A DNA stretch of 64,000 bases from Acidovorax sp. Leaf78 (GCF_001422735.1 NZ_LMLZ01000021.1:124227-188226); one strand, 5' to 3'. Counted from the first letter of the stretch, positions 28,438 through 38,491 are shown. Notes: generated by a model from the letters alone, not told the origin. A program made the numbers and translations.

Positions 28438-30003
28438 ATGACCACCTCCATCCGCCAGGACGATCTCATCGAATCTGTAGCTGCCGCGCTGCAGTACATC
28501 AGCTACTACCACCCTACCGACTACATCGCCCACCTGGCCCGCGCCTACGAGCGTGAGCAAAGCCCCGCGGCCAAGGACGCGATCGCACAGATCCTCACCA
28601 ACAGCAAGATGAGCGCCACCGGCCAGCGCCCCATCTGCCAGGACACCGGCATCGTCAACGTGTTCCTGAAGGTGGGCATGGACGTGCGCTGGGAAGGCTT
28701 CACGGGCAGCCTGGATGACGCCATCAACGAAGGCGTGCGCCGCGGCTACAACCACCCCGACAACACGCTGCGCGCCAGCGTGGTGGCCGACCCGCAGTTC
28801 GACCGCAAGAACACCAAAGACAACACGCCCGCGGTGATCTTCACCGAGATCGTGCCCGGCAACACCGTGGACATCACCGTCGCGGCCAAGGGCGGCGGCT
28901 CGGAGAACAAGTCCAAGATGTACATGCTCAACCCCAGCGACAGCGTGGTGGACTGGGTGCTCAAGACCGTGCCTACCATGGGCGCCGGCTGGTGCCCGCC
29001 CGGCATGCTGGGCATCGGCATCGGTGGCACGGCAGAAAAGGCCGTGCTGATGGCCAAGGAAAGCCTGATGGACGACCTGGACATGTACGAGCTGCAGGCC
29101 AAGGCAGAAGCCGCCAAGACCGGCGGCCCCGCGCTCGACAAGGTCGAGGCGCTGCGCCTGGAACTGTTCGAGAAGGTCAACGCGCTGGGCATCGGCGCGC
29201 AGGGCCTGGGCGGCCTGACCACCGTGCTGGACGTCAAGATCAAGATGTACCCCACGCACGCGGCCAGCAAGCCGATCGCGATGATCCCCAACTGCGCTGC
29301 CACGCGCCATGCGCACTTCGTGATGGACGGCTCGGGCCCCGTGTACCTCACGCCACCCAGCCTGGACCTGTGGCCCAACGTGAACTGGACGCCCGACTAC
29401 AACAAGAGCAAGAAGGTCAACCTGGACACGCTGACCAAGCAAGAAGTGGCCAGCTGGAAGCCCGGCGACACCCTGCTGCTGAGCGGCAAGATGCTGACCG
29501 GCCGCGATGCCGCGCACAAGCGCATCCAGGACATGCTGGCCAAGGGCGAGAAGCTGCCCGTGGACTTCACCGACCGCGTCATCTACTACGTGGGCCCCGT
29601 GGACCCGGTGAAGGACGAGGCCGTGGGCCCTGCCGGCCCCACCACCGCCACGCGCATGGACAAGTTCACCGACATGATGCTGGAGCAGACCGGGCTGATC
29701 GCCATGATCGGCAAGGCCGAGCGCGGCCCGGTGGCCATCGAGTCCATCAAGAACCACAAAAGCGCCTACCTCATGGCCGTGGGCGGCGCCGCCTACCTGG
29801 TCAGCAAGGCCATCAAGACCGCCAAGGTCGTGGGCTTCGAGGACCTGGGCATGGAAGCCATCTACGAGTTCGACGTGGTGGACATGCCCGTGACCGTAGC
29901 CGTGGACTCTGGCGGCACCAGCGCCCACATCACCGGCCCGGCCGAATGGCAAAAGCGCATTGCTACCGGCGAGTTCAAGGGCATCGAAGTGGCTGGCGCC
30001 TGA
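28438..30003 (+). CDS. class I fumarate hydratase, iron-sulfur type
   Basis: An oxygen-sensitive [4Fe-4S] fumarase of 521 residues in one chain (FumA/FumB family). The protein has exactly three Cys, and all match cluster ligands: ICQDTG, GWCPPGML and IPNCAATRHAHF. The C-terminal domain carries VDSGGTSAHITGP. Start ATG at 28438. It is followed by a terminator, so it appears monocistronic. Together with fumC 3.5 kb away the cell has an iron-dependent and an iron-independent enzyme for the same step. Confidence 0.93.
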   Translation: MTTSIRQDDLIESVAAALQYISYYHPTDYIAHLARAYEREQSPAAKDAIAQILTNSKMSATGQRPICQDTGIVNVFLKVGMDVRWEGFTGSLDDAINEGVRRGYNHPDNTLRASVVADPQFDRKNTKDNTPAVIFTEIVPGNTVDITVAAKGGGSENKSKMYMLNPSDSVVDWVLKTVPTMGAGWCPPGMLGIGIGGTAEKAVLMAKESLMDDLDMYELQAKAEAAKTGGPALDKVEALRLELFEKVNALGIGAQGLGGLTTVLDVKIKMYPTHAASKPIAMIPNCAATRHAHFVMDGSGPVYLTPPSLDLWPNVNWTPDYNKSKKVNLDTLTKQEVASWKPGDTLLLSGKMLTGRDAAHKRIQDMLAKGEKLPVDFTDRVIYYVGPVDPVKDEAVGPAGPTTATRMDKFTDMMLEQTGLIAMIGKAERGPVAIESIKNHKSAYLMAVGGAAYLVSKAIKTAKVVGFEDLGMEAIYEFDVVDMPVTVAVDSGGTSAHITGPAEWQKRIATGEFKGIEVAGA

Positions 30004-30046
30004 CGCATTGCCTGCCAGAGCCAGCGCGTTGCGCAACCTCGCAGAG

Positions 30047-30070
30047 ACCGCCTTCGGGCGGTTTTCTTTT
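30047..30070 (+). terminator. intrinsic terminator of class I fumarase
   Basis: ACCGCC-TTCG-GGCGGT forms a 6-bp stem with a stable tetraloop and is followed by TTTTCTTTT. It lies 43 bp past the fumarase stop. Confidence 0.88.
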
Positions 30071-30324
30071 GATGGGGTGCGAAAAGGCAAGTGAGCCTCC
30101 CTAAGGTCCTTGCCGCAGAACGCACGGCCTACGCGGTCTGGTCGGCGTAGGCGGCGTGGTGCAAGGCGCGCGAGCCGATCCATATTCCAGCCTCAACCCG
30201 ACTTCCCCATTGCCATGCCCTGGGTTCGCCAAGTGCCCGCCGCTAGGTCGCCATGGGCCTCGCGCTGCATACCCGCAGCTTCCTTTCTACAATCCAGTTC
30301 TTTGTCCAACCCATGGGCCGCTCA

Positions 30325-31266
30325 ATGCCGCTGACTTCTTCTCCTATTGGTGTGTTCGACAGCGGCGTGGGTGGGCTGAGCGTGCTGCGCGCCCTGCGGG
30401 CGGCCATGCCCCATGAGCGCTTCGTGTACCTGGCCGACAGTGCCAACGCGCCCTACGGCGAGCGTGGCGATGCTTACGTGAGCACCCGCACGCACGCCAT
30501 CACCCGGTATCTGCGCGAGCAGCACCACATCAAGGCCCTGGTGGTGGCCTGCAACACCGCCACGGCGGCCGCCATTCATGAAGTGCGCAGCAGCTACCCC
30601 GACCTGCCCCTGGTGGGGCTGGAGCCGGCTATCAAGCCCGCGCTGGCTGTGACCCGGACCGGGCGCGTGGGCGTCATCGGGACCCGGGGCACGCTGACCA
30701 GCAGCAAGTTCGGCAAGCTGCTCGCGTCGCTGGACGGCCAGGCCCAATTTGTGGTGCAGCCGTGCGACGGTTTGGCCCATGCCATCGAGCGCAGCGTCGA
30801 CCTGCCCGAGCCCGCCCCGGGCAGCGCGGTCGGCGCCACCGAGACCGGCGCGCTGTGCGAGCGCTATATCCGCGCTATGGGCGATTTCGGCACTGGGCTC
30901 GGGCAGATCGACACGCTGGTGCTGGGCTGCACGCACTACATCTTCGTGGCGCACGAACTGCGGGCGCTGGTGGGGCCCGGTGTGCAATTCATCGAGACGG
31001 GAGAACCCGTGGCGCGGCAGACGCGGCGGCTGCTGGAGTCCGCGGGCCTGCTGCGCCACGCCCGCGCTGGCGCCCTGGCGCATGCGGCTGAGGATGCGGA
31101 TGGTGGAGCTGCTGCTGATGCCGAAAATAAGGGCCCAGACGAATCTCTGTCGGACGTGCCGAATACGCGCCTCCTGACGACCGGGTCTGTGGCCATGCTT
31201 CAAGCCGGGGCGCAACGCTGGCTGGGGCTGCCTGCGGATTGCTGTTCCACTGTTTCAGTACCCTGA
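30325..31266 (+). CDS. murI: glutamate racemase
   Basis: Makes D-glutamate for peptidoglycan. With the start at 30325 (MPLTSSPIGVFDSGVGGLSV) the protein has 313 residues. The two catalytic Cys are C76 in VVACNTATAAA and C202 in VLGCTHYIF. An Ala/Asp-rich insertion of about 35 residues (near 255-290) makes it longer than the usual 265-285. An alternative ATG lies at 30313. A -10 like TACAAT (30288-30293) suggests a short leader. Family call secure; exact start uncertain. Confidence 0.92.
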   Translation: MPLTSSPIGVFDSGVGGLSVLRALRAAMPHERFVYLADSANAPYGERGDAYVSTRTHAITRYLREQHHIKALVVACNTATAAAIHEVRSSYPDLPLVGLEPAIKPALAVTRTGRVGVIGTRGTLTSSKFGKLLASLDGQAQFVVQPCDGLAHAIERSVDLPEPAPGSAVGATETGALCERYIRAMGDFGTGLGQIDTLVLGCTHYIFVAHELRALVGPGVQFIETGEPVARQTRRLLESAGLLRHARAGALAHAAEDADGGAAADAENKGPDESLSDVPNTRLLTTGSVAMLQAGAQRWLGLPADCCSTVSVP

Positions 31267-31323
31267 GGCTTCAAGCCAGGCCCCGGGCTGCGGATCGCAG
31301 GTCGCACCGCCATCCGACTTCAG

Positions 31324-31384
31324 GCTTTTTAAGTACCTACCGCACGGTGGACGGTCGCTAGCAGCTATTAATTTTGTAGCAATG
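31324..31384 (+). repeat. dispersed ~60 bp repeat, family A copy 2
   Basis: Reads TTTTTAAG, then a GC core, then GCTAGCAGCTATTAATTTTGTAGCA. The end can form GCTA-N9-TAGC. It lies between the convergent ends of murI and the YgjP-like gene and may serve as a spacer or terminator. Confidence 0.65.
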
Positions 31385-31414
31385 CGTTGGGCATAGCTTG
31401 CAGGCGCCCGTCGC

Positions 31415-31942
31415 TCACGCAGTCTCTGCCGCGCCCCACAGGCGTTCGCCCGACTGCTCCACGTGCGTGAGGTACAGCCGCAGGTCGAACTCGTACTGGT
31501 GGTAGTTCGGCTCCATGTGCGCACACAGCTGGTAGAAGGCCTTGCCGTGGTCCTTCTCGCGCAGGTGGGCCAGCTCGTGGACCACGATCATGCGCAGGAA
31601 CTCGTCCGGCGCCTGCTTGAACATCGCCGCGATGCGGATCTCGTGCTTGGCCGCCAGCTTGTTGCCCTGCACGCGGGACACCGCCGTGTGCAGGCCCAGG
31701 GCGTGGCGCACCACGTGGATCTTGTTGTCGAACAGCACCTTGTTGATGGTGCCCGCGTTGCGCAGATAGCGCGCCTTGAGCTCCTGGGTGTAGTCGTACA
31801 GTCCCTTGTCGCTGCGCACCGCATGGGGCCGCGGGTACTTGCCCAGCAGCACGGCGCCCAGCCGGCCCTGCACCAGCAGCGCCCGGGCCTGGTCCTGCAG
31901 GGATTCGGGGTAAGAGCGCAGGTAAGGAAGGTCGGTGGTCAT
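31415..31942 (-). CDS. YgjP-like (DUF45) putative metalloprotein
   Basis: A 175-residue protein of the YgjP/SprT-like metallopeptidase group. The zinc site HELAHLREKDHGKAFY gives two His and a following His in the pattern HExxH-N5-H. The segment NKVLFDNKIHVVRHALGLHT precedes it. The start at 31942 (MTTDLPYLRSYPE) is preferred over an in-frame ATG at 31984; neither has a good ribosome site. Substrate and biological role are unknown. Confidence 0.8.
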   Translation of the reverse strand: MTTDLPYLRSYPESLQDQARALLVQGRLGAVLLGKYPRPHAVRSDKGLYDYTQELKARYLRNAGTINKVLFDNKIHVVRHALGLHTAVSRVQGNKLAAKHEIRIAAMFKQAPDEFLRMIVVHELAHLREKDHGKAFYQLCAHMEPNYHQYEFDLRLYLTHVEQSGERLWGAAETA

Positions 31943-32108
31943 CGGAAACAAGGCCTCGGGCGGTTCAGAGCCATCAGGCGTCATCGCCGACGGTGGCCCC
32001 GGTACTCCATCGAATCATCGCAAGGGGCGTCATGCGGCCCCAGAAAGCACAATGGCGCTGCCTTTCGCAACGCCATCGCTCGGTTGCCCGCGTTGTTCGA
32101 CGGGCAGA

Positions 32109-32750
32109 TCAGTGCAAATGCCGCGGACGACGGCCACCGCCGCCATGGCCGCCGCTGCCGCCCGCACCGCCATTGCCAGGGCCCCGCGGGGGCTTGCCGA
32201 TCTCCAGCGAATTAACGAGCGCATCGAAACGCTGGCTGAAGAGCTTGTCGATCTCGGCCACCACGCCGCCGAGCTCGGCGCCATCGAAGTGGCGCTCCAT
32301 CATGTTCACGACATCCTGCACCAGCAGGTCACGTTGCACCTGCATGATGGCGGCAGGCGTGGGCCCCACGAACAGCATCACGAAGTCGTCGCGCGACTCG
32401 GCGCCCTCGCCTTCCTCTTCCTCGTCGAAGTCAGCGTCGTAGAACGTGACTTCGATGGCTGCACCCAGCTCGGCCAGCTCATTGAGGTTCATGCACATTT
32501 CGTCCAGCGACTGGCGAAAGTCTTCGTCGCCGCGCACCGTCCAGCAGACCTGCAGCAAATGCTCCTGCGCGTCGAACCGGATGCCCGGCTCTTCTTCATA
32601 AGCGCTGGCTGCACCGTCGGCCAGCGAACGGGCTCCGGCGTACTTCCACAAGGGCTTGAGCGCCTCCTGCAGTTGCTCGAAATTGGTATCGGCACGCAAC
32701 TGGACCTGCCCGTGGACATGGATCTCGAAGGGAACGTTGTAACTTGACAT
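32109..32750 (-). CDS. conserved acidic protein of unknown function
   Basis: A 213-residue protein starting MSSYNVPFEIHVHGQVQLRAD. The N-terminal part looks like an alpha/beta domain. A strongly acidic segment follows (DADFDEEEEGEGAE), then a helical part (IMQVQRDLLVQDVVNMMERHF) and a Gly-rich basic tail (GGAGGSGGHGGGGRRPRHLH). The His-rich end could bind metal. No signal peptide. I do not recognise a named family, though the even coding character supports a real gene. Confidence 0.7.
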   Translation of the reverse strand: MSSYNVPFEIHVHGQVQLRADTNFEQLQEALKPLWKYAGARSLADGAASAYEEEPGIRFDAQEHLLQVCWTVRGDEDFRQSLDEMCMNLNELAELGAAIEVTFYDADFDEEEEGEGAESRDDFVMLFVGPTPAAIMQVQRDLLVQDVVNMMERHFDGAELGGVVAEIDKLFSQRFDALVNSLEIGKPPRGPGNGGAGGSGGHGGGGRRPRHLH

Positions 32751-32974
32751 GGGATGGGCCTAGAAACGGCAGTGGGATGCGCGAGCCGATGCGGCTGTCG
32801 GGGTGCAGGCGAGGCGGCGCGATACAGAGCGGCCGCACCCGCTACAACGGACGCAACCGCTGGCGCTGTGTGCTTCACGGATGAAGGCGTAGGAAACAGG
32901 CGAAGTGAGCATCCATGCGGCCTATGAGAGGTGAGCAAGCAAGCGGTCCATTGCCATTTTCAGGTTCATCGTCG

Positions 32975-33067
32975 TGGTGCCCCGAGCCGGGGTCGAACCG
33001 GCACGCCCCTTTTCAGGAAAGCGGCGGATTTTAAGTCCGCAGTGTCTACCAATTTCACCATCGGGGC
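32975..33067 (-). tRNA. tRNA-Leu(UAA)
   Basis: On the minus strand, GCCCCGA pairs with TCGGGGC as acceptor stem. The anticodon loop holds TAA (GACTTAAAATCC), a long variable arm is present as in class II tRNAs, and GGTTCGACCCC is the T arm. CCA is encoded. Confidence 0.97.
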
Positions 33068-33184
33068 GCCGGTTGCCCAACGCACACCTGCGTTGCAGCG
33101 TAACCCGGGCGACGCATGCGCGCAATGCCCTGTTTCTTGGAGTTGCGGGTCTGTAGCAACATGCCAGGACCTGCACCGACCAAG

Positions 33185-33210
33185 AAAAAAGGGAAGCCGA
33201 AGCTTCCCTT
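33185..33210 (-). terminator. terminator after tRNA-Gly
   Basis: On the minus strand AAGGGAAGC-TTCG-GCTTCCCTT is followed by a T-run. It separates the Gly/Cys/Gly tRNAs from tRNA-Leu. A close copy lies at 33575. Confidence 0.85.
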
Positions 33211-33217
33211 TGGAATA

Positions 33218-33293
33218 TGGAGCGGGAAAAGAGTCTCGAACTCTCGACCTCAACCTTGGCAAGGTTGCGCTCTACCAACTGAGCTATTCCCGC
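33218..33293 (-). tRNA. tRNA-Gly(GCC), copy 2
   Basis: A 76-nt cloverleaf on the minus strand, GCGGGAATAGCTCAGTTGG at the 5' end, anticodon GCC in CTTGCCAAG, T arm GAGTTCGAGACTC, encoded CCA. Identical to the copy at 33612. Confidence 0.97.
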
Positions 33294-33479
33294 ATTTGCT
33301 GTGATTCTTGACGCTTCCGTCAGTGCGAATCAGCAAGCCTCAAATTATATCGCCATTTTTCAGCACTGCAAATTTGCAAGCCGAAAAATTTACCAATTTC
33401 TTCACCCTGACAGGCCCTGCCAGAAGCAAGGACCACTTCCGGGCTTGGGCAGTCAGAAAACTGCAGAGCCCGGAATATC

Positions 33480-33553
33480 TGGAGGCGCGGTCCGGAGTCG
33501 AACCGGACTAACCGGATTTGCAATCCGGGGCATAACCGCTTTGCTACCGCGCC
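33480..33553 (-). tRNA. tRNA-Cys(GCA)
   Basis: A 74-nt cloverleaf on the minus strand beginning GGCGCGGTAGCAAAGCGG, anticodon GCA in GATTGCAAATCC, T arm CCGGTTCGACTCCGG, encoded CCA. It lies between two identical tRNA-Gly genes. Confidence 0.97.
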
Positions 33554-33574
33554 AGGAATTCACATTCCTCTGAC

Positions 33575-33603
33575 AAAAAAGGGAAGCAAAAGCTTCCCTT
33601 TTT
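33575..33603 (-). terminator. terminator after first tRNA-Gly
   Basis: On the minus strand GGGAAGC-TTTT-GCTTCCC with A and T flanks. It is nearly the same as the hairpin at 33185, consistent with duplication of tRNA-Gly plus terminator. Confidence 0.75.
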
Positions 33604-33611
33604 GTGGAAAT

Positions 33612-33687
33612 TGGAGCGGGAAAAGAGTCTCGAACTCTCGACCTCAACCTTGGCAAGGTTGCGCTCTACCAACTGAGCTATTCCCGC
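33612..33687 (-). tRNA. tRNA-Gly(GCC), copy 1
   Basis: Same 76-nt sequence as the copy at 33218, with anticodon GCC and encoded CCA. First tRNA of the minus-strand cluster, 47 bp downstream of a promoter-like sequence. Confidence 0.97.
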
Positions 33688-33733
33688 ATTTACCGAAGCC
33701 TAACATTCTACAACGTTTGCTGCGATGGAGTGA

Positions 33734-33762
33734 ATTGTAGCGCATTTTTTGGGGCTCTCCAA
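33734..33762 (-). promoter_or_regulatory. putative promoter of the tRNA cluster
   Basis: On the minus strand TTGGAG (33762-33757), a 17-bp spacer and TACAAT (33739-33734) point to tRNA-Gly at 33687. An AT-rich hairpin (TTTTTTGG/CCAAAAAA) overlaps it and may end the lon transcript. Confidence 0.5.
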
Positions 33763-33772
33763 AAAATTTGCA

Positions 33773-36205
33773 TCAATGTTTGAGGCCATCTCCCGACGGC
33801 GCCGGAGCACGGGCTTTTTCGGCCGCAGCCGCAGCCACTTCGGCCACCTCTTCATCCGTCAGCGGCTCGGGCTTGCGCTCCAAGGCCACTTCCAGCACCT
33901 TGTCAATCCAGCGCACCGGCACGATCTCGAGGCCGCTTTTCACGTTGTCCGGAATCTCCTGAAGATCCTTCACGTTTTCTTCGGGGATCAGCACGGTCTT
34001 GATACCGCCGCGCAGTGCGGCCAGCAGCTTTTCCTTGAGGCCACCGATGGCGGTGACTTCACCGCGCAGCGTGATCTCGCCGGTCATCGCCACATCGCCA
34101 CGCACCGGGATGCCGGTGAGTGCAGAGACGAACGCTGTGGTCATCGCAGCACCCGCGCTCGGGCCGTCCTTGGGCGTGGCGCCGTCAGGCACGTGGATGT
34201 GGATGTCGCGCTTCTCGAACATGTCGTCCTTGATGCCGAGCAGGCGGGACCGGCTGCGCACCACCGTGCGAGCGGCCTCCACCGACTCCTTCATCACGTC
34301 GCCCAGCGAGCCCGTGCGGGTGATCACGCCCTTGCCGGGCATGGTGGCGGCTTCGATGGTCAGCAGATCGCCGCCCACTTCAGTCCATGCCAGGCCCACG
34401 ACCTGACCCACCTGGTTTTGCAGCTCGGCACGGCCATAGGTGTACTTGCGCACACCCAGGAAGTCGGGCAGGTTGTCAGCAGTCACCACCACCTGGGGTT
34501 CCAGCTTCTTGAGCTGCAGTCCCTTGACGACCTTGCGGCAGATCTTGGACAGCTCGCGCTCCAGCGACCGCACACCGGCTTCGCGGGTGTAGTAGCGCAC
34601 CATGTCGCGCACGGCGGGCTCGGTGATCAGCAGCTCTTCGTCCTTCACGCCATTGTTCTTGAGCTGCTTGGGCAGCAGGTACTTCATGGCGATGTTGGTC
34701 TTCTCGTCCTCGGTGTAACCCGACAGGCGGATCACTTCCATGCGGTCGAGCAGGGCCGGCGGGATGTTCATCGAGTTCGACGTGGCGACGAACATCACGT
34801 CGGACAGGTCGAAGTCAACCTCGACGTAGTGGTCGCCGAAGGTGTGGTTCTGCTCGGGGTCCAGCACCTCCAGCAGCGCGCTCGACGGGTCGCCCCGGAA
34901 GTCCGTGCCCAGCTTGTCGATCTCGTCCAGCAGGAACAGCGGGTTGCGCGTGCCCACCTTCGACAGGCTCTGCAGCACCTTGCCCGGCAGTGCGCCGATG
35001 TAGGTGCGGCGGTGCCCGCGGATCTCGGCCTCGTCACGCATGCCGCCCAGGGCCATGCGCACGTACTTGCGGCCGGTGGCCTTGGCGATCGACTGGCCCA
35101 GCGAGGTCTTGCCCACGCCAGGAGGGCCCACCAGGCAGAGGATGGGCGCCTTCACCTTGTCCACGCGCTGCTGCACTGCAAGATATTCAAGGATGCGGTC
35201 CTTGACCTTGTCGAGGCCGTAATGGTCTTCGTTCAGCACGTCTTCGGCGTTGACCAGGTCGTGCTTGATCTTGGTCTTCTTGGCCCACGGCAAAGCCGTG
35301 AGCACTTCGATGTAGTTGCGCACCACCGTCGCTTCGGCAGACATGGGCGACATGAGCTTGAGCTTTTTGAGTTCGCCATCGGCCTTCTTGCGCGCCTCGG
35401 CAGACATCTTGGCGAGCTTGATCTTTTTCTCGATCTCCTCGATGTCGGCGCCTTCGTCGCCCTCGCCCAGTTCCTTCTGGATGGCCTTGACCTGCTCGTT
35501 CAGGTAAAAGTCGCGCTGGTTCTTCTCCATCTGGCGCTTCACGCGGCCGCGGATCTTCTTGTCGACGTTGAGGATGTCGACTTCGCGATCGAGCTGTTCG
35601 AACAGGTTTTCCAGGCGCGCCTTCACGTCGGCCAAATCCAGCACCACCTGCTTGTTCTCGAGCTTGAGCGGCAGATGGGCGGCAATCGTGTCGGCCAGGC
35701 GGCCCGGGTCGTCGATGCTGGAGATGGAGGTGAGGATCTCGGGCGGGATCTTCTTGTTCAGTTTGACGTACTGGTCGAACTGCTGCATCACCGCGCGGCG
35801 CAGGGCCTCGATCTCGCTCGGCTTGTTGGCATCGGGCGTGGCCTCGACCGGCGTCACCGTGGCAGTGAAGTGGGTCTCGCCGTCTTCGATGGATGTCACC
35901 ACCGCGCGCTGCTGGCCTTCGACCAGCACCTTGACGGTGCCATCGGGCAGCTTGAGCATCTGCAGGATGGTGGAGACGCAGCCCACATCGAACATGTCCG
36001 AGACCGAAGGCTCGTCCTTGGCGGCGGCCTTCTGGGCCACCAGCATGATGCGGCGATCGGCCTCCATGGCCATCTCAAGCGCCTTGATGCTCTTGGGACG
36101 GCCCACGAACAGCGGGATCACCATGTGGGGGAACACCACCACGTCGCGCAGTGGCAACAGCGGCAGATCGAGCGGGGTGGCAGGTAGGGGGGTATGTCCG
36201 GACAT
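33773..36205 (-). CDS. lon: ATP-dependent protease Lon
   Basis: Degrades damaged and regulatory proteins in the cytoplasm. 810 residues with all domains: the LON substrate domain (about 10-200), AAA+ domain with Walker [12 protein letters not shown] and Walker [12 protein letters not shown], and the Ser-Lys protease domain with Ser683 in [10 protein letters not shown] and Lys about 726 in [10 protein letters not shown]. Start at 36205 after GAGGA. A heat-shock-like promoter lies just upstream. It is the last gene of the conserved tig-clpP-clpX-lon block. Confidence 0.97.
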   Translation of the reverse strand: MSGHTPLPATPLDLPLLPLRDVVVFPHMVIPLFVGRPKSIKALEMAMEADRRIMLVAQKAAAKDEPSVSDMFDVGCVSTILQMLKLPDGTVKVLVEGQQRAVVTSIEDGETHFTATVTPVEATPDANKPSEIEALRRAVMQQFDQYVKLNKKIPPEILTSISSIDDPGRLADTIAAHLPLKLENKQVVLDLADVKARLENLFEQLDREVDILNVDKKIRGRVKRQMEKNQRDFYLNEQVKAIQKELGEGDEGADIEEIEKKIKLAKMSAEARKKADGELKKLKLMSPMSAEATVVRNYIEVLTALPWAKKTKIKHDLVNAEDVLNEDHYGLDKVKDRILEYLAVQQRVDKVKAPILCLVGPPGVGKTSLGQSIAKATGRKYVRMALGGMRDEAEIRGHRRTYIGALPGKVLQSLSKVGTRNPLFLLDEIDKLGTDFRGDPSSALLEVLDPEQNHTFGDHYVEVDFDLSDVMFVATSNSMNIPPALLDRMEVIRLSGYTEDEKTNIAMKYLLPKQLKNNGVKDEELLITEPAVRDMVRYYTREAGVRSLERELSKICRKVVKGLQLKKLEPQVVVTADNLPDFLGVRKYTYGRAELQNQVGQVVGLAWTEVGGDLLTIEAATMPGKGVITRTGSLGDVMKESVEAARTVVRSRSRLLGIKDDMFEKRDIHIHVPDGATPKDGPSAGAAMTTAFVSALTGIPVRGDVAMTGEITLRGEVTAIGGLKEKLLAALRGGIKTVLIPEENVKDLQEIPDNVKSGLEIVPVRWIDKVLEVALERKPEPLTDEEVAEVAAAAAEKARAPAPSGDGLKH

Positions 36206-36515
36206 GGAAATCCTCAGTTAACTCAGTGGAATATGGTCCACCCGTGGGGATTTTCAACCCCTTCTGCCATCCGTACCGGAAGAAGGGTTGAAGGGCAGCG
36301 CCAGCGGCCGCCCTGTGCAGTGCATGCCTTCAATGGCGTGCACCGCGGAGACATCTCACATGCAGGCCGCCCAGCGTCATTCAAAACGCTTAAGACGCGT
36401 GAACCTGTCGCGTCGCAGGCCAGCAGCGGCCGCCGCGATAGGGCCGCCCTGCCGCGCTGGCGGTGTTCCCTGGTGGGGAACGCCGCTGAGCGACTCAGGG
36501 CGGGCGCCATGTCTT
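36206..36515. other. clpX-lon intergenic region
   Basis: 310 bp. The lon end carries a heat-shock-like promoter (36231-36258). The rest, next to the clpX stop, has no gene and no clear terminator. Confidence 0.6.
36231..36258 (-). promoter_or_regulatory. sigma-32-like heat-shock promoter of lon
   Basis: On the minus strand GTTGAAA (36258-36252), a 13-bp spacer and GACCATAT (36238-36231). This matches the consensus CTTGAAA-N11-16-CCCCATNT at 6 of 7 and 5 to 6 of 8 positions. The transcript leader would be about 20 nt. Confidence 0.65.
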
Positions 36516-37781
36516 TCAGGCCTTCTTGGCCGCCTCGCGGTACACGAGCAGCGGCGGCTTGTTTTCTTCGATGGTGGACTCGTCCACCACCACCTTTTCG
36601 ACGTTGCTCGTATTGGGCAGGTCGAACATCGTGCCGATCAGCGACTGCTCCAGGATCGAGCGCAGACCACGGGCACCGGTCTTGCGGGCCAGTGCCTTGC
36701 GGGCGATGGCCTTGAGCGCCGCAGGACGGATCTCCAGGTCCACGCCTTCCATGGACAAGAGCTTGCTGTACTGCTTGACCAGCGCGTTCTTGGGCTCGGT
36801 CAGGATCTCGACCAGCGCGTCCTCGCTGAGCTCGGCCAGCGCCGTCACCACGGGCATGCGGCCCACCAATTCGGGGATCAGGCCGAACTTGATCAAGTCC
36901 TCGGGCTCGATCTCGGTGAACACTTCGGTCAGCGAGCGCTGCTTCTTGCTCTTGACCGATGCGCCAAAGCCGATGCCCGATGCCTCGGTGCGGTTCTCGA
37001 TGACCTTCTCCAGGCCCGCGAAAGCGCCGCCGCAAATGAACAGGATGTTGGTCGTGTCGATCTGCAGGAAGTCCTGGTTCGGATGCTTGCGCCCACCCTG
37101 GGGCGGCACGCTGGCCATGGTGCCTTCGATGAGTTTGAGCAGCGCCTGCTGCACGCCCTCGCCCGACACGTCGCGGGTGATGCTGGGGTTGTCCGACTTG
37201 CGCGAGATCTTGTCGATTTCGTCGATGTAGACGATGCCGCGCTGCGCGCGCTCGACTTCGTAGTTGCAGCTTTGCAGCAGCTTCTGGACGATGTTCTCCA
37301 CGTCCTCGCCCACATAGCCGGCTTCGGTCAGGGTGGTGGCGTCGGCCATCACGAAAGGCACGTCCAGCATGCGCGCCAGCGTCTGGGCCAGCAGCGTCTT
37401 GCCCGAGCCCGTGGGCCCGATCAGCAGGATGTTGCTCTTGGACAGCTCCACATCGTCCTTGTGGGCCTTGTCCTTGTGGCGCAGGCGCTTGTAGTGGTTG
37501 TACACCGCCACTGCCAGCGTGCGCTTGGCGACGTCCTGGCCGATCACGTAGTTGTCCAGGTTGGTCTTGATCTCCACCGGCGTGGGCAGATCGCTGCGGC
37601 CTTCACGCGCCACGTCACCGGCCGGCAGCTCATCGCGAATGATTTCGTTGCACAGGTCAATGCACTCGTCGCAGATAAAGACGGACGGACCGGCGATCAG
37701 CTTCTTCACTTCATGCTGGCTTTTGCCGCAGAAAGAGCAGTAGAGGGTTTTTTCGCTGGAAGAGCCTTTTTTCTCGGCCAT
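36516..37781 (-). CDS. clpX: Clp protease ATP-binding subunit ClpX
   Basis: The AAA+ unfoldase that feeds ClpP; 421 residues. The N-terminal zinc domain has C15, C18, C37 and C40. Walker A is [12 protein letters not shown], Walker [10 protein letters not shown], and the pore loop and sensor regions are normal (YVGEDVENI). The C-terminal IGF-type loop that docks ClpP reads IGFGASV. It lies 101 bp downstream of clpP, with a terminator hairpin in between. Confidence 0.97.
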   Translation of the reverse strand: MAEKKGSSSEKTLYCSFCGKSQHEVKKLIAGPSVFICDECIDLCNEIIRDELPAGDVAREGRSDLPTPVEIKTNLDNYVIGQDVAKRTLAVAVYNHYKRLRHKDKAHKDDVELSKSNILLIGPTGSGKTLLAQTLARMLDVPFVMADATTLTEAGYVGEDVENIVQKLLQSCNYEVERAQRGIVYIDEIDKISRKSDNPSITRDVSGEGVQQALLKLIEGTMASVPPQGGRKHPNQDFLQIDTTNILFICGGAFAGLEKVIENRTEASGIGFGASVKSKKQRSLTEVFTEIEPEDLIKFGLIPELVGRMPVVTALAELSEDALVEILTEPKNALVKQYSKLLSMEGVDLEIRPAALKAIARKALARKTGARGLRSILEQSLIGTMFDLPNTSNVEKVVVDESTIEENKPPLLVYREAAKKA

Positions 37782-37831
37782 GGGGGCAATGCCTTGTTAC
37801 GTACGGAAAGTTGTCGGGATGATAACCAAAT

Positions 37832-37864
37832 AAAAAACGGCGTCTTCCCCGGGGGAAAACGCCG
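37832..37864 (-). terminator. intrinsic terminator between clpP and clpX
   Basis: On the minus strand CGGCGTTTTCCCCC pairs with GGGGAAGACGCCG, followed by six T. It would end or attenuate the tig-clpP transcript before clpX, so clpX may have its own promoter in the same 101 bp. Confidence 0.75.
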
Positions 37865-37882
37865 CCGCGCCGCCTGGGCGAA

Positions 37883-38491
37883 TCAGGAACGCTTGTTGAT
37901 CACCTGGTCGACCAGGCCGTATTCCTTGGACTCCTCGGCCGACAGGAAGTAGTCGCGCTCGGTGTCGCGCTGGATCTTTTCCAGCGGCTGGCCGGTGCGC
38001 TCGGCCAGGATCTTGTTGAGCTGCTCGCGGGTCTTCAGGATCTCGCGCGCATGGATCTCGATCTCGGTCGCCTGGCCCTGCATGCCGCCCAGGGGCTGGT
38101 GGATCATGACCTTGGAGTTGGGCAGCGCGAAACGCTTGCCCTTGGCGCCTGCGGCCAGCAGGAACGCGCCCATGCTGGCGGCCATGCCGGTGCACAGCGT
38201 CGACACGTCGGGCTTGATGAAGTTCATGGTGTCGTAGATCGCCATGCCCGCGCTCACCGAGCCACCGGGGGAGTTGATGTAGAACGACACGTCCTTGTCG
38301 GGGTTCTCGCTTTCGAGGAACAGCAGCTGCGCCACGACGAGGTTGGCGGTCTGGTCATTGACCGGGCCCACCAGGAAGATCACGCGCTCCTTGAGCAGGC
38401 GCGAGTAGATGTCGTAGGACCGTTCGCCACGGCCCGACTGCTCGATGACCATCGGGACCATGCCCAGGCCTTGTAATTCCAATGCGCTCAT
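37883..38491 (-). CDS. clpP: ATP-dependent Clp protease proteolytic subunit
   Basis: The serine protease core of ClpXP and ClpAP; 202 residues. The catalytic Ser106 is in GMAASMGAF and His131 in VMIHQPLGG; the expected Asp lies in the C-terminal part. The start [13 protein letters not shown] at 38491 follows TGGAGAA; the longer frame upstream covers the intergenic hairpin. It is followed by clpX and preceded by tig. Confidence 0.97.
   Translation of the reverse strand: MSALELQGLGMVPMVIEQSGRGERSYDIYSRLLKERVIFLVGPVNDQTANLVVAQLLFLESENPDKDVSFYINSPGGSVSAGMAIYDTMNFIKPDVSTLCTGMAASMGAFLLAAGAKGKRFALPNSKVMIHQPLGGMQGQATEIEIHAREILKTREQLNKILAERTGQPLEKIQRDTERDYFLSAEESKEYGLVDQVINKRS

Noticed and set aside
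33749..36187. An 812-codon plus-strand frame across lon
   Set aside because: Antisense shadow of lon with no domains.
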